In this document: one piece after another, positions 16,465-24,718 of the stretch
Numbering within the stretch: the stretch's first letter is position 1
Layout: each line of letters begins with the position of its first letter
Assembly (NCBI GenBank): GCA_947469885.1
Contig: CANIQT010000006.1
Span: 104,016-168,015 of the forward strand
DNA from: Bacteroidota bacterium
Lineage (GTDB): Bacteria > Bacteroidota > Bacteroidia > 2-12-FULL-35-15
Reading direction: 5' to 3'
DNA length: 64,000 bases
Program-made: the position numbers and the translations under genes
The notes under the pieces: model-generated
Databases searched by the model: none
The model's input: the letters and a program-made list of their open reading frames with translations, nothing else
Told to the model about the DNA's origin: nothing

Positions 16465-18138
16465 ATGTCAAAAACTACTTTTCTTTTAGCTTTCTCTTTT
16501 TTATTTCAGCTTTCTTTCTCGCAAACATCTTCCACATATCTGGTTTATTTTAAAGATAAAAGCAATAGTGCTTATTCCATCAATAAACCCGCTGAATTTT
16601 TGTCCGAAAAATCCATAGAGCGCAGAATACGGCAGCATTTATCTATTGATGCAAGCGATTTGCCGGTGAATACAAATTATGTAAATGGAATTAAATCGAC
16701 AGGCGCAACTGTAATTGGCAAATCAAAATGGCTGAATGGGGTTGTTGTTTCTATTGATGATGCTTCAGCTCTTGATTTAATAAAATCATTACCGTATGTT
16801 AAACAGTTGCAATTATTGGCTGCCCCAACAACTCAAAAAGTGCCTTCTAAATTTACTTCTTATTCTTCTTCCTCTTCAGCTTCGCTGGAAGAAGTAAATA
16901 GTAAAGCTATGAATTCCGATTTTTATAATTACGGTAATTCTTACAAACAGGCGCATCAGATAGGGGTGGACTGCCTGCATAATCTTGGCTTTCATGGTGA
17001 AGGAATCACCGTTGGTTTTTTAGATGCGGGATATTATTTTGTGGATACACTGCCTGCTTTCGATAGTTTGTTTGCCAACAATCAAATTTTGGGCACTTAC
17101 GATTTTGTGGCTCACAACACTTCTGTTTACGAGGATTTTCCTCACGGTATGGCAACTCTTTCTTGCGTTGCGGGTAATATGCCCGGTCAGTTAATTGGCA
17201 CAGCTCCCAAAGCAAAATTTTGGTTGCTCCGCACCGAAGATGCCGGAAGCGAAACTTTGCAGGAAGAAACTAATTGGCTCATTGGGGCCGAATTTGCTGA
17301 TAGTGTGGGGGTAGATGTCATTAATTCTTCGTTAGGTTACACCACTTTTGATGGTGGCATTGGCAACCATACCTATGCCGACATGGATGGGAACACTACT
17401 ATTGTTACCAAAGCAGCCGACTGGGCAGCAAGCAAAGGCATCTTTGTAAATTCGAGCGCGGGCAATTCGGGTGGCGCACCTTGGTACAAAATAACCGCTC
17501 CGGCTGATGCGGATAGTATTCTCACTGTTGGTGCTGTCGATTCGTTGGGCGATATTGTTTCCTTCAGTTCTCGAGGTCCATCTTTCGATGGTAGAATAAA
17601 GCCCAACACTGCTGCCAGAGGATATGCTGCTGTTGTGTCTTCTCCGTTTGGTTATGTCGAGTGGCAAAGCGGTACTTCTTTTTCAAGTCCTATTACTGCT
17701 GGTGCTGTGGCTTGTTTATGGCAGGCGCACCCAACAGCCACCAACATGCAAATGCTAATGGCTATAGAACAAAGTGCGAGTCAATATTTTTTCCCCGATT
17801 CGATGATGGGATACGGTATTCCTAATTTTTGCATTGCTCACATTATTCTCACCGATATTTTAAGTGTTGGTAATTTGCAAGCACAAAACCAATGGTTGTC
17901 TGTTTTTCCAAATCCTTCCACTGATGATTTTACTGTTTGTTTTTATTCAGAAAAAAAACAAACCATTAAAATTTCTTTGCACGATATTTCTGGCAGAGAA
18001 ATAATAAATGAATCAAAAGCGGTAAACCAAAAGAATAACATCTTTCCATTACCCAACAACGATTTATCAGATGGAATGTATATTCTCAGCATAACCACAC
18101 CCGAACAAACGTATTTCAAAAAACTGGTGAAACAATAA
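16465..18138 (+). CDS. Subtilisin-like serine protease (S8) with T9SS sorting domain, 557 aa
   Basis: Start chosen at 16465, because MSKTTFLLAFSFLFQLSFSQ is a signal peptide; the frame extends ten codons further upstream into the preceding lipoprotein gene. A propeptide-like region (25-150) is followed by the S8 domain with Asp187 (GFLDAGY), His227 (FPHGMA), Asn334 (SSAGNSGG) and Ser405 (QSGTSFSSP). A T9SS type A domain starts near residue 475 (LSVFPNPSTDDFTV) and ends with a typical ITTPEQTYFKKLVKQ tail. It would act outside the cell, degrading protein or processing surface proteins. Co-directional with the lipoprotein gene upstream. Confidence 0.93.
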   Translation: MSKTTFLLAFSFLFQLSFSQTSSTYLVYFKDKSNSAYSINKPAEFLSEKSIERRIRQHLSIDASDLPVNTNYVNGIKSTGATVIGKSKWLNGVVVSIDDASALDLIKSLPYVKQLQLLAAPTTQKVPSKFTSYSSSSSASLEEVNSKAMNSDFYNYGNSYKQAHQIGVDCLHNLGFHGEGITVGFLDAGYYFVDTLPAFDSLFANNQILGTYDFVAHNTSVYEDFPHGMATLSCVAGNMPGQLIGTAPKAKFWLLRTEDAGSETLQEETNWLIGAEFADSVGVDVINSSLGYTTFDGGIGNHTYADMDGNTTIVTKAADWAASKGIFVNSSAGNSGGAPWYKITAPADADSILTVGAVDSLGDIVSFSSRGPSFDGRIKPNTAARGYAAVVSSPFGYVEWQSGTSFSSPITAGAVACLWQAHPTATNMQMLMAIEQSASQYFFPDSMMGYGIPNFCIAHIILTDILSVGNLQAQNQWLSVFPNPSTDDFTVCFYSEKKQTIKISLHDISGREIINESKAVNQKNNIFPLPNNDLSDGMYILSITTPEQTYFKKLVKQ

Positions 18139-18171
18139 TCAGTTGAACTTACTTTATTTATAAAACCAAAC

Positions 18172-19428
18172 ATGCAAGCCGAAATAATTACCATAGGTGA
18201 CGAAATTTTAATAGGACAAATTGTTGACACCAATTCCGCTTTTATGGCCGAATTGCTGAACATGAACGGCATCAGTGTAAAACAAATTTCTTCCGTTTCC
18301 GACAATGCCGAACACATCATAAAAGCACTGGACGAAGCAAAAACACGTGCTGATATTATTTTAATTACAGGTGGTTTAGGCCCCACCAAGGACGACATCA
18401 CCAAAAAAACACTTTGCCACTATTTCAACACCACCATGCGATTTGATGAACAAGCGTATCAGGATGTGGTTAATTTATTTGCACAGTACGGAAAAGAAGT
18501 AACTCCCATCAATCGTTTGCAGGCAGAAGTGCCTGCAACGTGCGAAGTAATTAGGAACTATAACGGCACTGCCCCTTGCATGTGGTTTGATGTGGAAGGA
18601 AAAGTGTTTGTGTCCATGCCCGGAGTGCCTTACGAAATGAAGGCATTGATGAAAAACCAAATTGTACCCAAACTAAAATCACGTTTCAACTTCCCATTCA
18701 TTTTTCATAAAACAGTGCTCACACAAGGCATAGGCGAATCTGCGCTTGCCGAAATAATAAGCGATTGGGAAGACAGTCTTGCTTCATCAAACATAAAATT
18801 AGCCTACCTGCCAGCACCCGGAATGGTGCGTTTGCGACTCAGTACAGCAGGGCAAGAAGAAGCGCCACTGCACACAGCAGTTGAAACAAAAATACTAGAA
18901 CTAACCAAAATTATTGGGGAATTTATTTATGGTTACGAAACCTTTGGACAAGAAAACGAAACCCTCGAACAAACCATTGGTAAACTCTTAAAACAAAAAA
19001 ATAAAACCATCAGCACAGCCGAAAGCTGTACGGGTGGATACATTTCTCACCTCATTACCAAAGTGCCTGGCAGTTCCGATTATTATGTAGGCTCTGTAAT
19101 TTCTTATTCTTACGAAATAAAAGAAACCGAATTGGGTGTGCCCAAAAATATTTTGGAAACACAAGGTGCCGTTAGCCAGCCGGTGGTAGAGCAAATGGCA
19201 ATAGCCATCCGGCAAAAATATCATACCGATTATTCCATTGCTGCATCCGGCATTGCCGGACCCGGTGGCGGAACCCCCGAAAAACCCGTGGGCACCGTTT
19301 GGATTGCCATTGCCACTCCCGAAAAAGTATTTTCTCAAAAATTTCAGTTTGGAAATCACAGAGAACGAAACATTCAGAAAACCGCAAACGCTGCTTTAAA
19401 TTTGTTGAGGAAGGAATTAGAACAGTAG
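18172..19428 (+). CDS. cinA: CinA, nicotinamide-nucleotide amidohydrolase family protein, 418 aa
   Basis: The N-terminal CNF/molybdopterin-binding-like domain (1-170; QAEIITIGDEILIGQIVDTN, then TGGLGPTKDD) is joined to the C-terminal CinA deamidase domain (about 260-415; ISTAESCTGGYISHLI and AASGIAGPGGGTPEKPVGTVW). The enzyme deamidates NMN to nicotinate mononucleotide in the pyridine nucleotide cycle. In some species the name reflects competence induction. Length is typical. It converges with the response-regulator gene with only 13 bp between the stops. Confidence 0.95.
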   Translation: MQAEIITIGDEILIGQIVDTNSAFMAELLNMNGISVKQISSVSDNAEHIIKALDEAKTRADIILITGGLGPTKDDITKKTLCHYFNTTMRFDEQAYQDVVNLFAQYGKEVTPINRLQAEVPATCEVIRNYNGTAPCMWFDVEGKVFVSMPGVPYEMKALMKNQIVPKLKSRFNFPFIFHKTVLTQGIGESALAEIISDWEDSLASSNIKLAYLPAPGMVRLRLSTAGQEEAPLHTAVETKILELTKIIGEFIYGYETFGQENETLEQTIGKLLKQKNKTISTAESCTGGYISHLITKVPGSSDYYVGSVISYSYEIKETELGVPKNILETQGAVSQPVVEQMAIAIRQKYHTDYSIAASGIAGPGGGTPEKPVGTVWIAIATPEKVFSQKFQFGNHRERNIQKTANAALNLLRKELEQ

Positions 19429-19441
19429 AGATTATTTTTGA

Positions 19442-20104
19442 TTAATCTTCAAATTCTGTTCTTTTATTTTTATACACATAAATAGCCAAAGCTGCCACTC
19501 CATTCAGGTTTAACTTTTCCATAATTTTAGCTTTGCGCGCTTTTACAGTTTGGATAGATTTAAATACTTTTTCTGCAATTTGCTGCTCGCTTAAATCTTC
19601 AATCATACCTTTGGTTATTTTAAAATCCAACGAGTCAAAACCCGGGTAAGCATCCGTATCCGTAGTTTTAAAACCGTTTTCAGTATATTCTATTAATAAG
19701 TCCATTGTTACATCATGTTTTAATACATACTCATTGAGCATTACTTTACGTATGGCATCCACCAATTTTTCAAATTCAATATCTTTATGTAAAACTCCCT
19801 TCGCCCCGTTTCTCAATGCCTCCAGTGTTATTTTTCGTTCGCGAAATCCGGTAAGAACAATAAATTTAATTTCTGGATAACATTCGCCCAAAGCACGGGT
19901 GGTGGCGGGTCCGTCCAAACCGTCCATCTTCCAATCCACTAATGCTACATCCACGGTGTTTTTATTCAACTGCTGAAAAAAGTCTTCCCCTTCTTTTGCA
20001 ATTATTACTGTTTCAAATCCAGGAATTTCTTTAAAACGAAATGCCAAAAGCTGGCTTTGCAAGGTGTAGTCGTCCACAATTGCAATATTAATTTTTTGAT
20101 CCAT
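19442..20104 (-). CDS. LuxR-type response regulator, 220 aa
   Basis: The receiver domain (1-125) has acidic residues Asp11 and Asp12 (IVDDYT), the phospho-acceptor Asp57 (LVDWKMDG), Thr85 (VLTGFR) and Lys107 (VLHKD). The C-terminal LuxR HTH (about 155-215; LSEQQIAEKVFKSIQTVKAR and IMEKLNLNGV) binds DNA. The linker is long and acidic. No histidine kinase gene is adjacent, so the partner is elsewhere. Its own leader lies in a 489-bp noncoding region that contains a large palindrome at 20285-20322, a possible target. Confidence 0.93.
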   Translation of the reverse strand: MDQKINIAIVDDYTLQSQLLAFRFKEIPGFETVIIAKEGEDFFQQLNKNTVDVALVDWKMDGLDGPATTRALGECYPEIKFIVLTGFRERKITLEALRNGAKGVLHKDIEFEKLVDAIRKVMLNEYVLKHDVTMDLLIEYTENGFKTTDTDAYPGFDSLDFKITKGMIEDLSEQQIAEKVFKSIQTVKARKAKIMEKLNLNGVAALAIYVYKNKRTEFED

Positions 20105-20284
20105 TACTTTAAAAATTACTTGGGTTAGTTTTTAATCATCAAACAAAAATAACGTTTTAATAAATACGAAATTAATTTTAGTCCTGTTTTTTGCCCTTTG
20201 GTAGTTTATATTCGTTGATTGGTGGACCATTTATTTCATTGTCCTGTTTTTTGTGCTTCCCAAACCATTGAATTTATTGAGGCA

Positions 20285-20322
20285 ATATACTTTCGTCTAT
20301 TTCAAAATAGCCGAAAGTATAT
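20285..20322. promoter_or_regulatory. 38-bp near-perfect palindrome with nearby TATACTTT motifs
   Basis: ATATACTTTCG (20285-20295) mirrors CGAAAGTATAT (20312-20322), and CTATTT (20297-20302) mirrors AAATAG (20305-20310). Only one central pair mismatches. Related half sites follow: ATACTAAAGTA and TATACTTTGGTATA within 20340-20375. The gap 20105-20593 is otherwise noncoding, apart from a doubled GTCCTGTTTTTTG at about 20180 and 20240. This looks like a cluster of operator sites between two divergent genes. Confidence 0.55.
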
Positions 20323-20519
20323 TTTAAAGGGCTAAAAATATATACTAAAGTACATTCACTTTTATACTTTGGTATAACACCTTAGGCAGTTGGTAAAGGT
20401 AATTTTGAGCCATCATTTTAAACCCAAAAAACAGGTAACAAACGGACTTACCATCCACTATTTAATTATGAATTTGGAATTAGGAATTGAAAAACCAAAA
20501 CTAACAACAAATTAAAAAA

Positions 20520-20577
20520 AATACTAACCAACAACGATTATAGTCATACTGAGCTTGTCGAAGTACGATATTCGTTG
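20520..20577 (+). promoter_or_regulatory. Leader block shared with the next gene, containing a dispersed CTGAGCTTGTCGAAG repeat
   Basis: AATACTAACCAACAACG (20520-20536) and TATTCGTTG (20569-20577) recur at 21699-21715 and 21742-21750, in front of the large T9SS gene. Between them lies CTGAGCTTGTCGAAG (20549-20563), found again inside the helicase gene at 53806-53820. The distance from TATTCGTTG to the ATG is 16 bp in both leaders, which suggests conserved regulation or a recent duplication. Confidence 0.5.
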
Positions 20578-20593
20578 TTTAATTTAAAAAAAA

Positions 20594-21298
20594 ATGAAGG
20601 AAAAAATCATCATTATTGGCAACAGGCGCGGGAAGCGACTGGCCGAAAGAAAATTAAAAACAGCAAAACACCGCAACACCAGCTTTTTGGTGTTGGCAGT
20701 AGTATTGCCAGTTCACGTTGTTCAGGGATTTATTAAATATCCCCAAGGCGGCAAATTAAGAATAGCTGCCCATGCAACTAACATTGTTACTATGTGCACT
20801 GCAAACACCAATGTAACCATTCCGGGTGCTGACATTACTGCTGTTACAGCAAAAGTAACAGCTTACAGCAATGCTACCGCTGCCAATCGTCCTGGCAAGA
20901 AAAAAGAAATGACCCAATCGATTGAAGAAAAACTATTAAATCCGTTTCAAAATGCTGCAAATGCAAACCCTGTGGATGCAATTTTAATTTTAGAAAGTGG
21001 CGGATTTCATGTGAAGTTACAAGTTATTCCACAAATTCATCAGTTTGAAGTGGAGAATGGATTAACCGAAGGTATGGTTGAAATTAAAACAGCAGGAGGA
21101 CCGCAAAAGAAAGCTCATCTTCACAACTGGTACAGTTCTACAGATGGGATTAAATTTGACTGGGAAAAGTCAACTAATGCGGCAAACACGCAATTAGGTC
21201 CTTACAACAGCGGTTCCAAAATGTATTTCATGACCGAATTAAGTATTCAGGATGTGTTGCAAGGCATGAGCCAGGTAATCAACATCAGGATTAAATAA
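20594..21298 (+). CDS. Hypothetical protein with helical region and Fn3-like C-terminus, 234 aa
   Basis: A basic N-terminus (about 25 residues) and a hydrophobic patch (SFLVLAVVLPVHVVQGF) are followed by a helical region rich in Ala, Thr and Asn (about 55-115). The C-terminal section (HVKLQVIP, FEVENGLTEGMVEIKTAGG, HLHNWYSSTDG, YFMTELSIQDVLQG, VINIRIK) reads like the Fn3-like domain of a family common in environmental bacteria. No enzyme motif. Its leader shares blocks with the downstream T9SS gene. Its 3' region carries a 12-copy 21-bp array before a strong terminator. Function unknown. Confidence 0.75.
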   Translation: MKEKIIIIGNRRGKRLAERKLKTAKHRNTSFLVLAVVLPVHVVQGFIKYPQGGKLRIAAHATNIVTMCTANTNVTIPGADITAVTAKVTAYSNATAANRPGKKKEMTQSIEEKLLNPFQNAANANPVDAILILESGGFHVKLQVIPQIHQFEVENGLTEGMVEIKTAGGPQKKAHLHNWYSSTDGIKFDWEKSTNAANTQLGPYNSGSKMYFMTELSIQDVLQGMSQVINIRIK

Positions 21299-21318
21299 TT
21301 TTGAACTAACAACTACAC

Positions 21319-21570
21319 ATGATACCTGTGTTCATATATATGATACCTGTGTTAAGGTGCATGATACCTGAGTTCAGATGTATGATACCCAGTTTCAAGT
21401 GTATGATACCCGGTTTCAAGTGTATGATACCCAGTTTCAAGTGTATAATACCTGTGTTCAGGTACATGAAACCTGTGTTCAGGTATATGAAACCAGTGTT
21501 CAAGTGTATGATACCAGTGTTCAAGTATATGATACCTGTGTTCAAGTGTATGATACCTAGTATCATGTGT
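21319..21570. repeat. 21-bp tandem repeat array, 12 contiguous units, in a 3' untranslated region
   Basis: Twelve units of 21 bp run from 21319 to 21570, each beginning ATGATACC or ATGAAACC and usually followed by TGTGTTCAAGTGT-type sequence. Units differ by a few bases, so the array is not brand-new. It starts 20 bp after the stop of the 234-residue gene and ends 24 bp before its terminator, so it should be transcribed. Because 21 is a multiple of 3, several frames on both strands stay open; I do not regard these as genes. The last unit also contains TGATACCTAGTATCA, a palindrome with one unmatched base. Confidence 0.9.
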
Positions 21571-21594
21571 CATCCCGATTTATTTTAGCTTAAC

Positions 21595-21633
21595 AAAACC
21601 TGTCTTCGGCTTTAAAACCGGAGGCAGGTTTTT
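21595..21633 (+). terminator. Rho-independent terminator after the 21-bp array
   Basis: AAAACCTGTCTTCGG (21595-21609) pairs with CCGGAGGCAGGTTTT (21618-21632) over 15 bp, including two G-U pairs. The loop is 8 bases and the T-run continues to 21633. It ends the transcript of the 234-residue gene. Confidence 0.8.
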
Positions 21634-21698
21634 AAACAACAAATCATCAATTAAAAAAGGAGGTAAACGGCAAACAGAGTACAAATTAAAAATTTCAA

Positions 21699-21750
21699 AA
21701 TACTAACCAACAACGGCTATTCGTTATTCGATAAGATTCGGTATTCGTTG
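21699..21750 (+). promoter_or_regulatory. Second copy of the shared leader block
   Basis: AATACTAACCAACAACG (21699-21715) and TATTCGTTG (21742-21750) match the leader at 20520-20577. The ATG of the T9SS gene follows 16 bp after the second block. The sequence between the blocks differs from the first copy and lacks the CTGAGCTTGTCGAAG insert, although TTCGATAAGATTCGGTATTC is similar in flavour. Confidence 0.5.
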
Positions 21751-21766
21751 CAAACAAACAAACAAA

Positions 21767-24586
21767 ATGAAAAAAATTATTACTTTAATTAAAAGCAGAA
21801 TGGTAGAGTTCGCTTTTACAACAACAAAAATGATTACAATAACCATTATTGCATTTGTGCTTAATGGATTTAATGTTAACGCACAAAATGTAGCTGGTTA
21901 CGATAATGGTTGCAATAATACATCAACAGGATGTAATGGAGAACTAGGCTCTCTACCTGCTGCTGGGGCTGGAAATGACAACACGGCACTTGGTGGTGGA
22001 GCACTTAATGCAGTGACAACCCAAAGCGGAAACACAGCAGTTGGAAAAGATGCTGGTGCTGGGAATACGGGAGATAGGTGTTCTTTCTTTGGATATAATG
22101 CAGGAGCAACTAATACGTATGCTGAAAACACATTTTTAGGTTATTTGTCTGGTAGTATCAATACCACTGGCGGTGAACTAGTCTTTGTTGGAGCAAATAC
22201 AGGATTGAATAATAATGGCTGGTATAATACATTTGTTGGTCGAAATGCGGGACAGTCAAATACATATGCTGGTCATAATACATTTATTGGAACCAATTCT
22301 GGAAACGCAAACATTGGTGGAGGGTATAATACTTTTACTGGAGTAAATAGTGGTTTTGTCAACAATTATGGACAATTTAATACTTTCAACGGAGTTAGTA
22401 GCGGTTTTTCTAATACTACAGGCAACTATAATTCTTTTTTTGGGAATCAATCAGGTTACAAAACTACAGTTGCAGAATTCAATACCTTTATTGGTAATGC
22501 TTCCGGTTATAGCAACATAGTTGGTGACCAAAACACATTCACAGGAGATCATTCAGGATATAATAACCTTGCCGACAATAATACATTTACTGGATACAAT
22601 TCGGGGTACTCTAATACAACAGGTACGAGAAATACCTATTTAGGAACTCAAACAGGTGTTTTGAGTGATGTATATACCGATAACACATTTACAGGATTTT
22701 TTTCTGGACACAACAATAAGGCATACGGTAATACATTTACAGGAAGCTATTCGGGAACAGCAAATACTACTGGTGACCAAAATGTATTTAATGGATATTC
22801 AGCGGGAGCAATAAATACCAGTGGAAAGTATAATACTTTTGTTGGTTTTAATGCAGGATTAAATAATAATGCTGACAGAAATACATTTTTAGGAACAAAT
22901 GCTGGTAATTCAACTACCACAGGAAGTGCAAATACTTTTGCAGGTGTCAATTCTGGTTTCAAAAACATTAATGGTTACGATAATACATTTAATGGCAGAG
23001 ACGCTGGTTTTAATAACACCTCTGGATTTAATAATGTTTATATAGGTTTACAGGCAGGAGACAATAATACAGTTGGAGATGATAACACTTATGTAGGGTA
23101 TAAAGCCAAAGGTTCTGCAAATAATTTCCGAAATTCTGCAGTGTTTGGCTCTAATGCAATAGTAAGAGGGGATAAGAAAATGATATTGGGAGATAACGAT
23201 ATAATGGTTGGTATTGGTCTTTCTAATGACTTGGCTTTAAACGGTCCTCAGAATAAATTAGAAATAAATTATTCGGTTTTAGGAACATTTGCAACGCCAA
23301 ATAATGACCCTAACCTGCAAGGTCAAGGATTTAGTGGTTTGAGATTTAGAGACTTGACAGCAAGTTCCATGACTTATAAATACAATCCAGGTAAAGGAGT
23401 TTTATCAGTTGATGGAAATGGTGATGTTATTTATGTGCCGAACTCCTTACCTTCTGCAAATAACGGTTGCAGTGTAATAGGCGGAGTGGTACAATTGGGA
23501 GGGGATTGTGGTTCAGCAGCACCAGCAGTTTTAATTAACGATAGAGAAATACCGATGGACAGTCATATTACCCGTTTTACAGGAGATGGGGAAGTACAGA
23601 TAATAGGATTGCCACCTGCAACATGTACGGGTAGTTCTGCTATGTTATATGTTAGAAATAATGCAGGTACAAGACCGGTATCATTAAGGGTTGAAAATAA
23701 CACTGGTCCTGTAGCTGCCGATTTTCTAGGCGATGTTAGCGTCAATGGTAATTTATTTCAAAATGGATTTAATTTTACACTCAGTGGCGGTGCATGGATT
23801 ACTTCCGATTCTGTTTTTAAAACAAATGTTGATTCGATAACAGGTGCTTTAAACATAATCAAACAATTGAAACCAAGAAAATATTTTATGGATACAACTA
23901 ATGCACATAATTTAAAATTTTCAAGTAAACAACAATATGGCTTAATTGCGCAACAGGTGGAAACTGTTCTTCCTGAATTAGTTTCCAGCGTTACAAAACC
24001 AACGGAATATGATTCAACAGGAGCTATAACATTTTCTTCGTATACTTATAAAGCTGTAAATTATAATGCTTTGTTTGGGATATTATTACGGGGAATTCAG
24101 GAACAACAAAGAACCATTGATAGTTTAAAAACAAAAAATGCTTATCAAGATTCTATTAACAAGTATGTACAAAATCAAATAAGTGTTTTAACCGCTATTA
24201 TAGATTCGTGTTGTAGTCTAAAACAAGCAATCCGTTATAACAACAATAATAATAAGAGTGAAAATATTGGTAACGGGAATAAAAATAATTCAACTTCATT
24301 TACCGATGTTAAGTTAACAGATGGGCAGTCAATTGTGTTGGAACAAAACGTTCCTAATCCATTTGCAGAGCAAACAACTATTAATTATTATTTGCCTGAC
24401 AATACAGGTAAAGCTCAAATGCTGTTTTACAATTCAGGTGGCAAACTTATTCAATCAATTGAACTTACACAGAAAGGCAAAGGGCAATTAAATGTTTTTG
24501 CTCAGGATTTAACTAACGGTATGTACACTTATACTCTTGTGGTTGATGGAAGGATATTTGAAACAAAGAAAATGGTAAAACAATAA
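21767..24586 (+). CDS. Large T9SS surface protein: beta-roll repeats, S74 tail-fibre chaperone domain, sorting domain, 939 aa
   Basis: A long signal peptide ends at about residue 43 (NVNAQ). Residues 70-450 are about sixteen repeats of some 23 residues (NTFxGxxSGxxNxxG), as in left-handed beta-roll heads of YadA-like adhesins and some tail fibres. A beta domain (470-670) follows. Residues 676-795 form a peptidase S74/endosialidase chaperone domain with the dyad motif TSDSVFKTN (Ser680, Lys685) and YGLIAQQVETVLPELV. A short coiled coil follows, then a T9SS type A domain (854-939; VPNPFAEQTTINYY). S74 domains trimerise beta-helical fibres and may cut themselves off. A trimeric surface adhesin is likely. 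A strong terminator follows. Confidence 0.9.
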   Translation: MKKIITLIKSRMVEFAFTTTKMITITIIAFVLNGFNVNAQNVAGYDNGCNNTSTGCNGELGSLPAAGAGNDNTALGGGALNAVTTQSGNTAVGKDAGAGNTGDRCSFFGYNAGATNTYAENTFLGYLSGSINTTGGELVFVGANTGLNNNGWYNTFVGRNAGQSNTYAGHNTFIGTNSGNANIGGGYNTFTGVNSGFVNNYGQFNTFNGVSSGFSNTTGNYNSFFGNQSGYKTTVAEFNTFIGNASGYSNIVGDQNTFTGDHSGYNNLADNNTFTGYNSGYSNTTGTRNTYLGTQTGVLSDVYTDNTFTGFFSGHNNKAYGNTFTGSYSGTANTTGDQNVFNGYSAGAINTSGKYNTFVGFNAGLNNNADRNTFLGTNAGNSTTTGSANTFAGVNSGFKNINGYDNTFNGRDAGFNNTSGFNNVYIGLQAGDNNTVGDDNTYVGYKAKGSANNFRNSAVFGSNAIVRGDKKMILGDNDIMVGIGLSNDLALNGPQNKLEINYSVLGTFATPNNDPNLQGQGFSGLRFRDLTASSMTYKYNPGKGVLSVDGNGDVIYVPNSLPSANNGCSVIGGVVQLGGDCGSAAPAVLINDREIPMDSHITRFTGDGEVQIIGLPPATCTGSSAMLYVRNNAGTRPVSLRVENNTGPVAADFLGDVSVNGNLFQNGFNFTLSGGAWITSDSVFKTNVDSITGALNIIKQLKPRKYFMDTTNAHNLKFSSKQQYGLIAQQVETVLPELVSSVTKPTEYDSTGAITFSSYTYKAVNYNALFGILLRGIQEQQRTIDSLKTKNAYQDSINKYVQNQISVLTAIIDSCCSLKQAIRYNNNNNKSENIGNGNKNNSTSFTDVKLTDGQSIVLEQNVPNPFAEQTTINYYLPDNTGKAQMLFYNSGGKLIQSIELTQKGKGQLNVFAQDLTNGMYTYTLVVDGRIFETKKMVKQ

Positions 24587-24606
24587 AAAAGAAAAAAGAG
24601 CTAACT

Positions 24607-24640
24607 AAAAAAGTCCCGCAATTTTTTGCGGGACTTTTTT
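24607..24640 (+). terminator. Strong rho-independent terminator of the large T9SS gene
   Basis: AAAAAAGTCCCGC (24607-24619) pairs perfectly with GCGGGACTTTTTT (24628-24640), leaving an 8-base loop and a six-T tail. It lies 20 bp past the stop codon and separates the adhesin gene from the membrane-protein pair. Confidence 0.93.
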
Positions 24641-24718
24641 CAATCAAAACTTCTTTCAAACCAAATTCACCCTATATTTACAATCTTCTTTAGAATCAAT
24701 TTATCAATCAAAAAAAGA

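Noticed and set aside
19425..19445. Short inverted repeat between cinA and the response regulator as a terminator
   Set aside because: Only about 6 bp of stem (AGATTA/TAATCT) and no clear T-run.
21306..21588. Overlapping open frames of 60-89 codons on both strands in the 21-bp array
   Set aside because: A repeat period divisible by 3 with no stop in the unit keeps several frames open; the array lies between a stop codon and a terminator.
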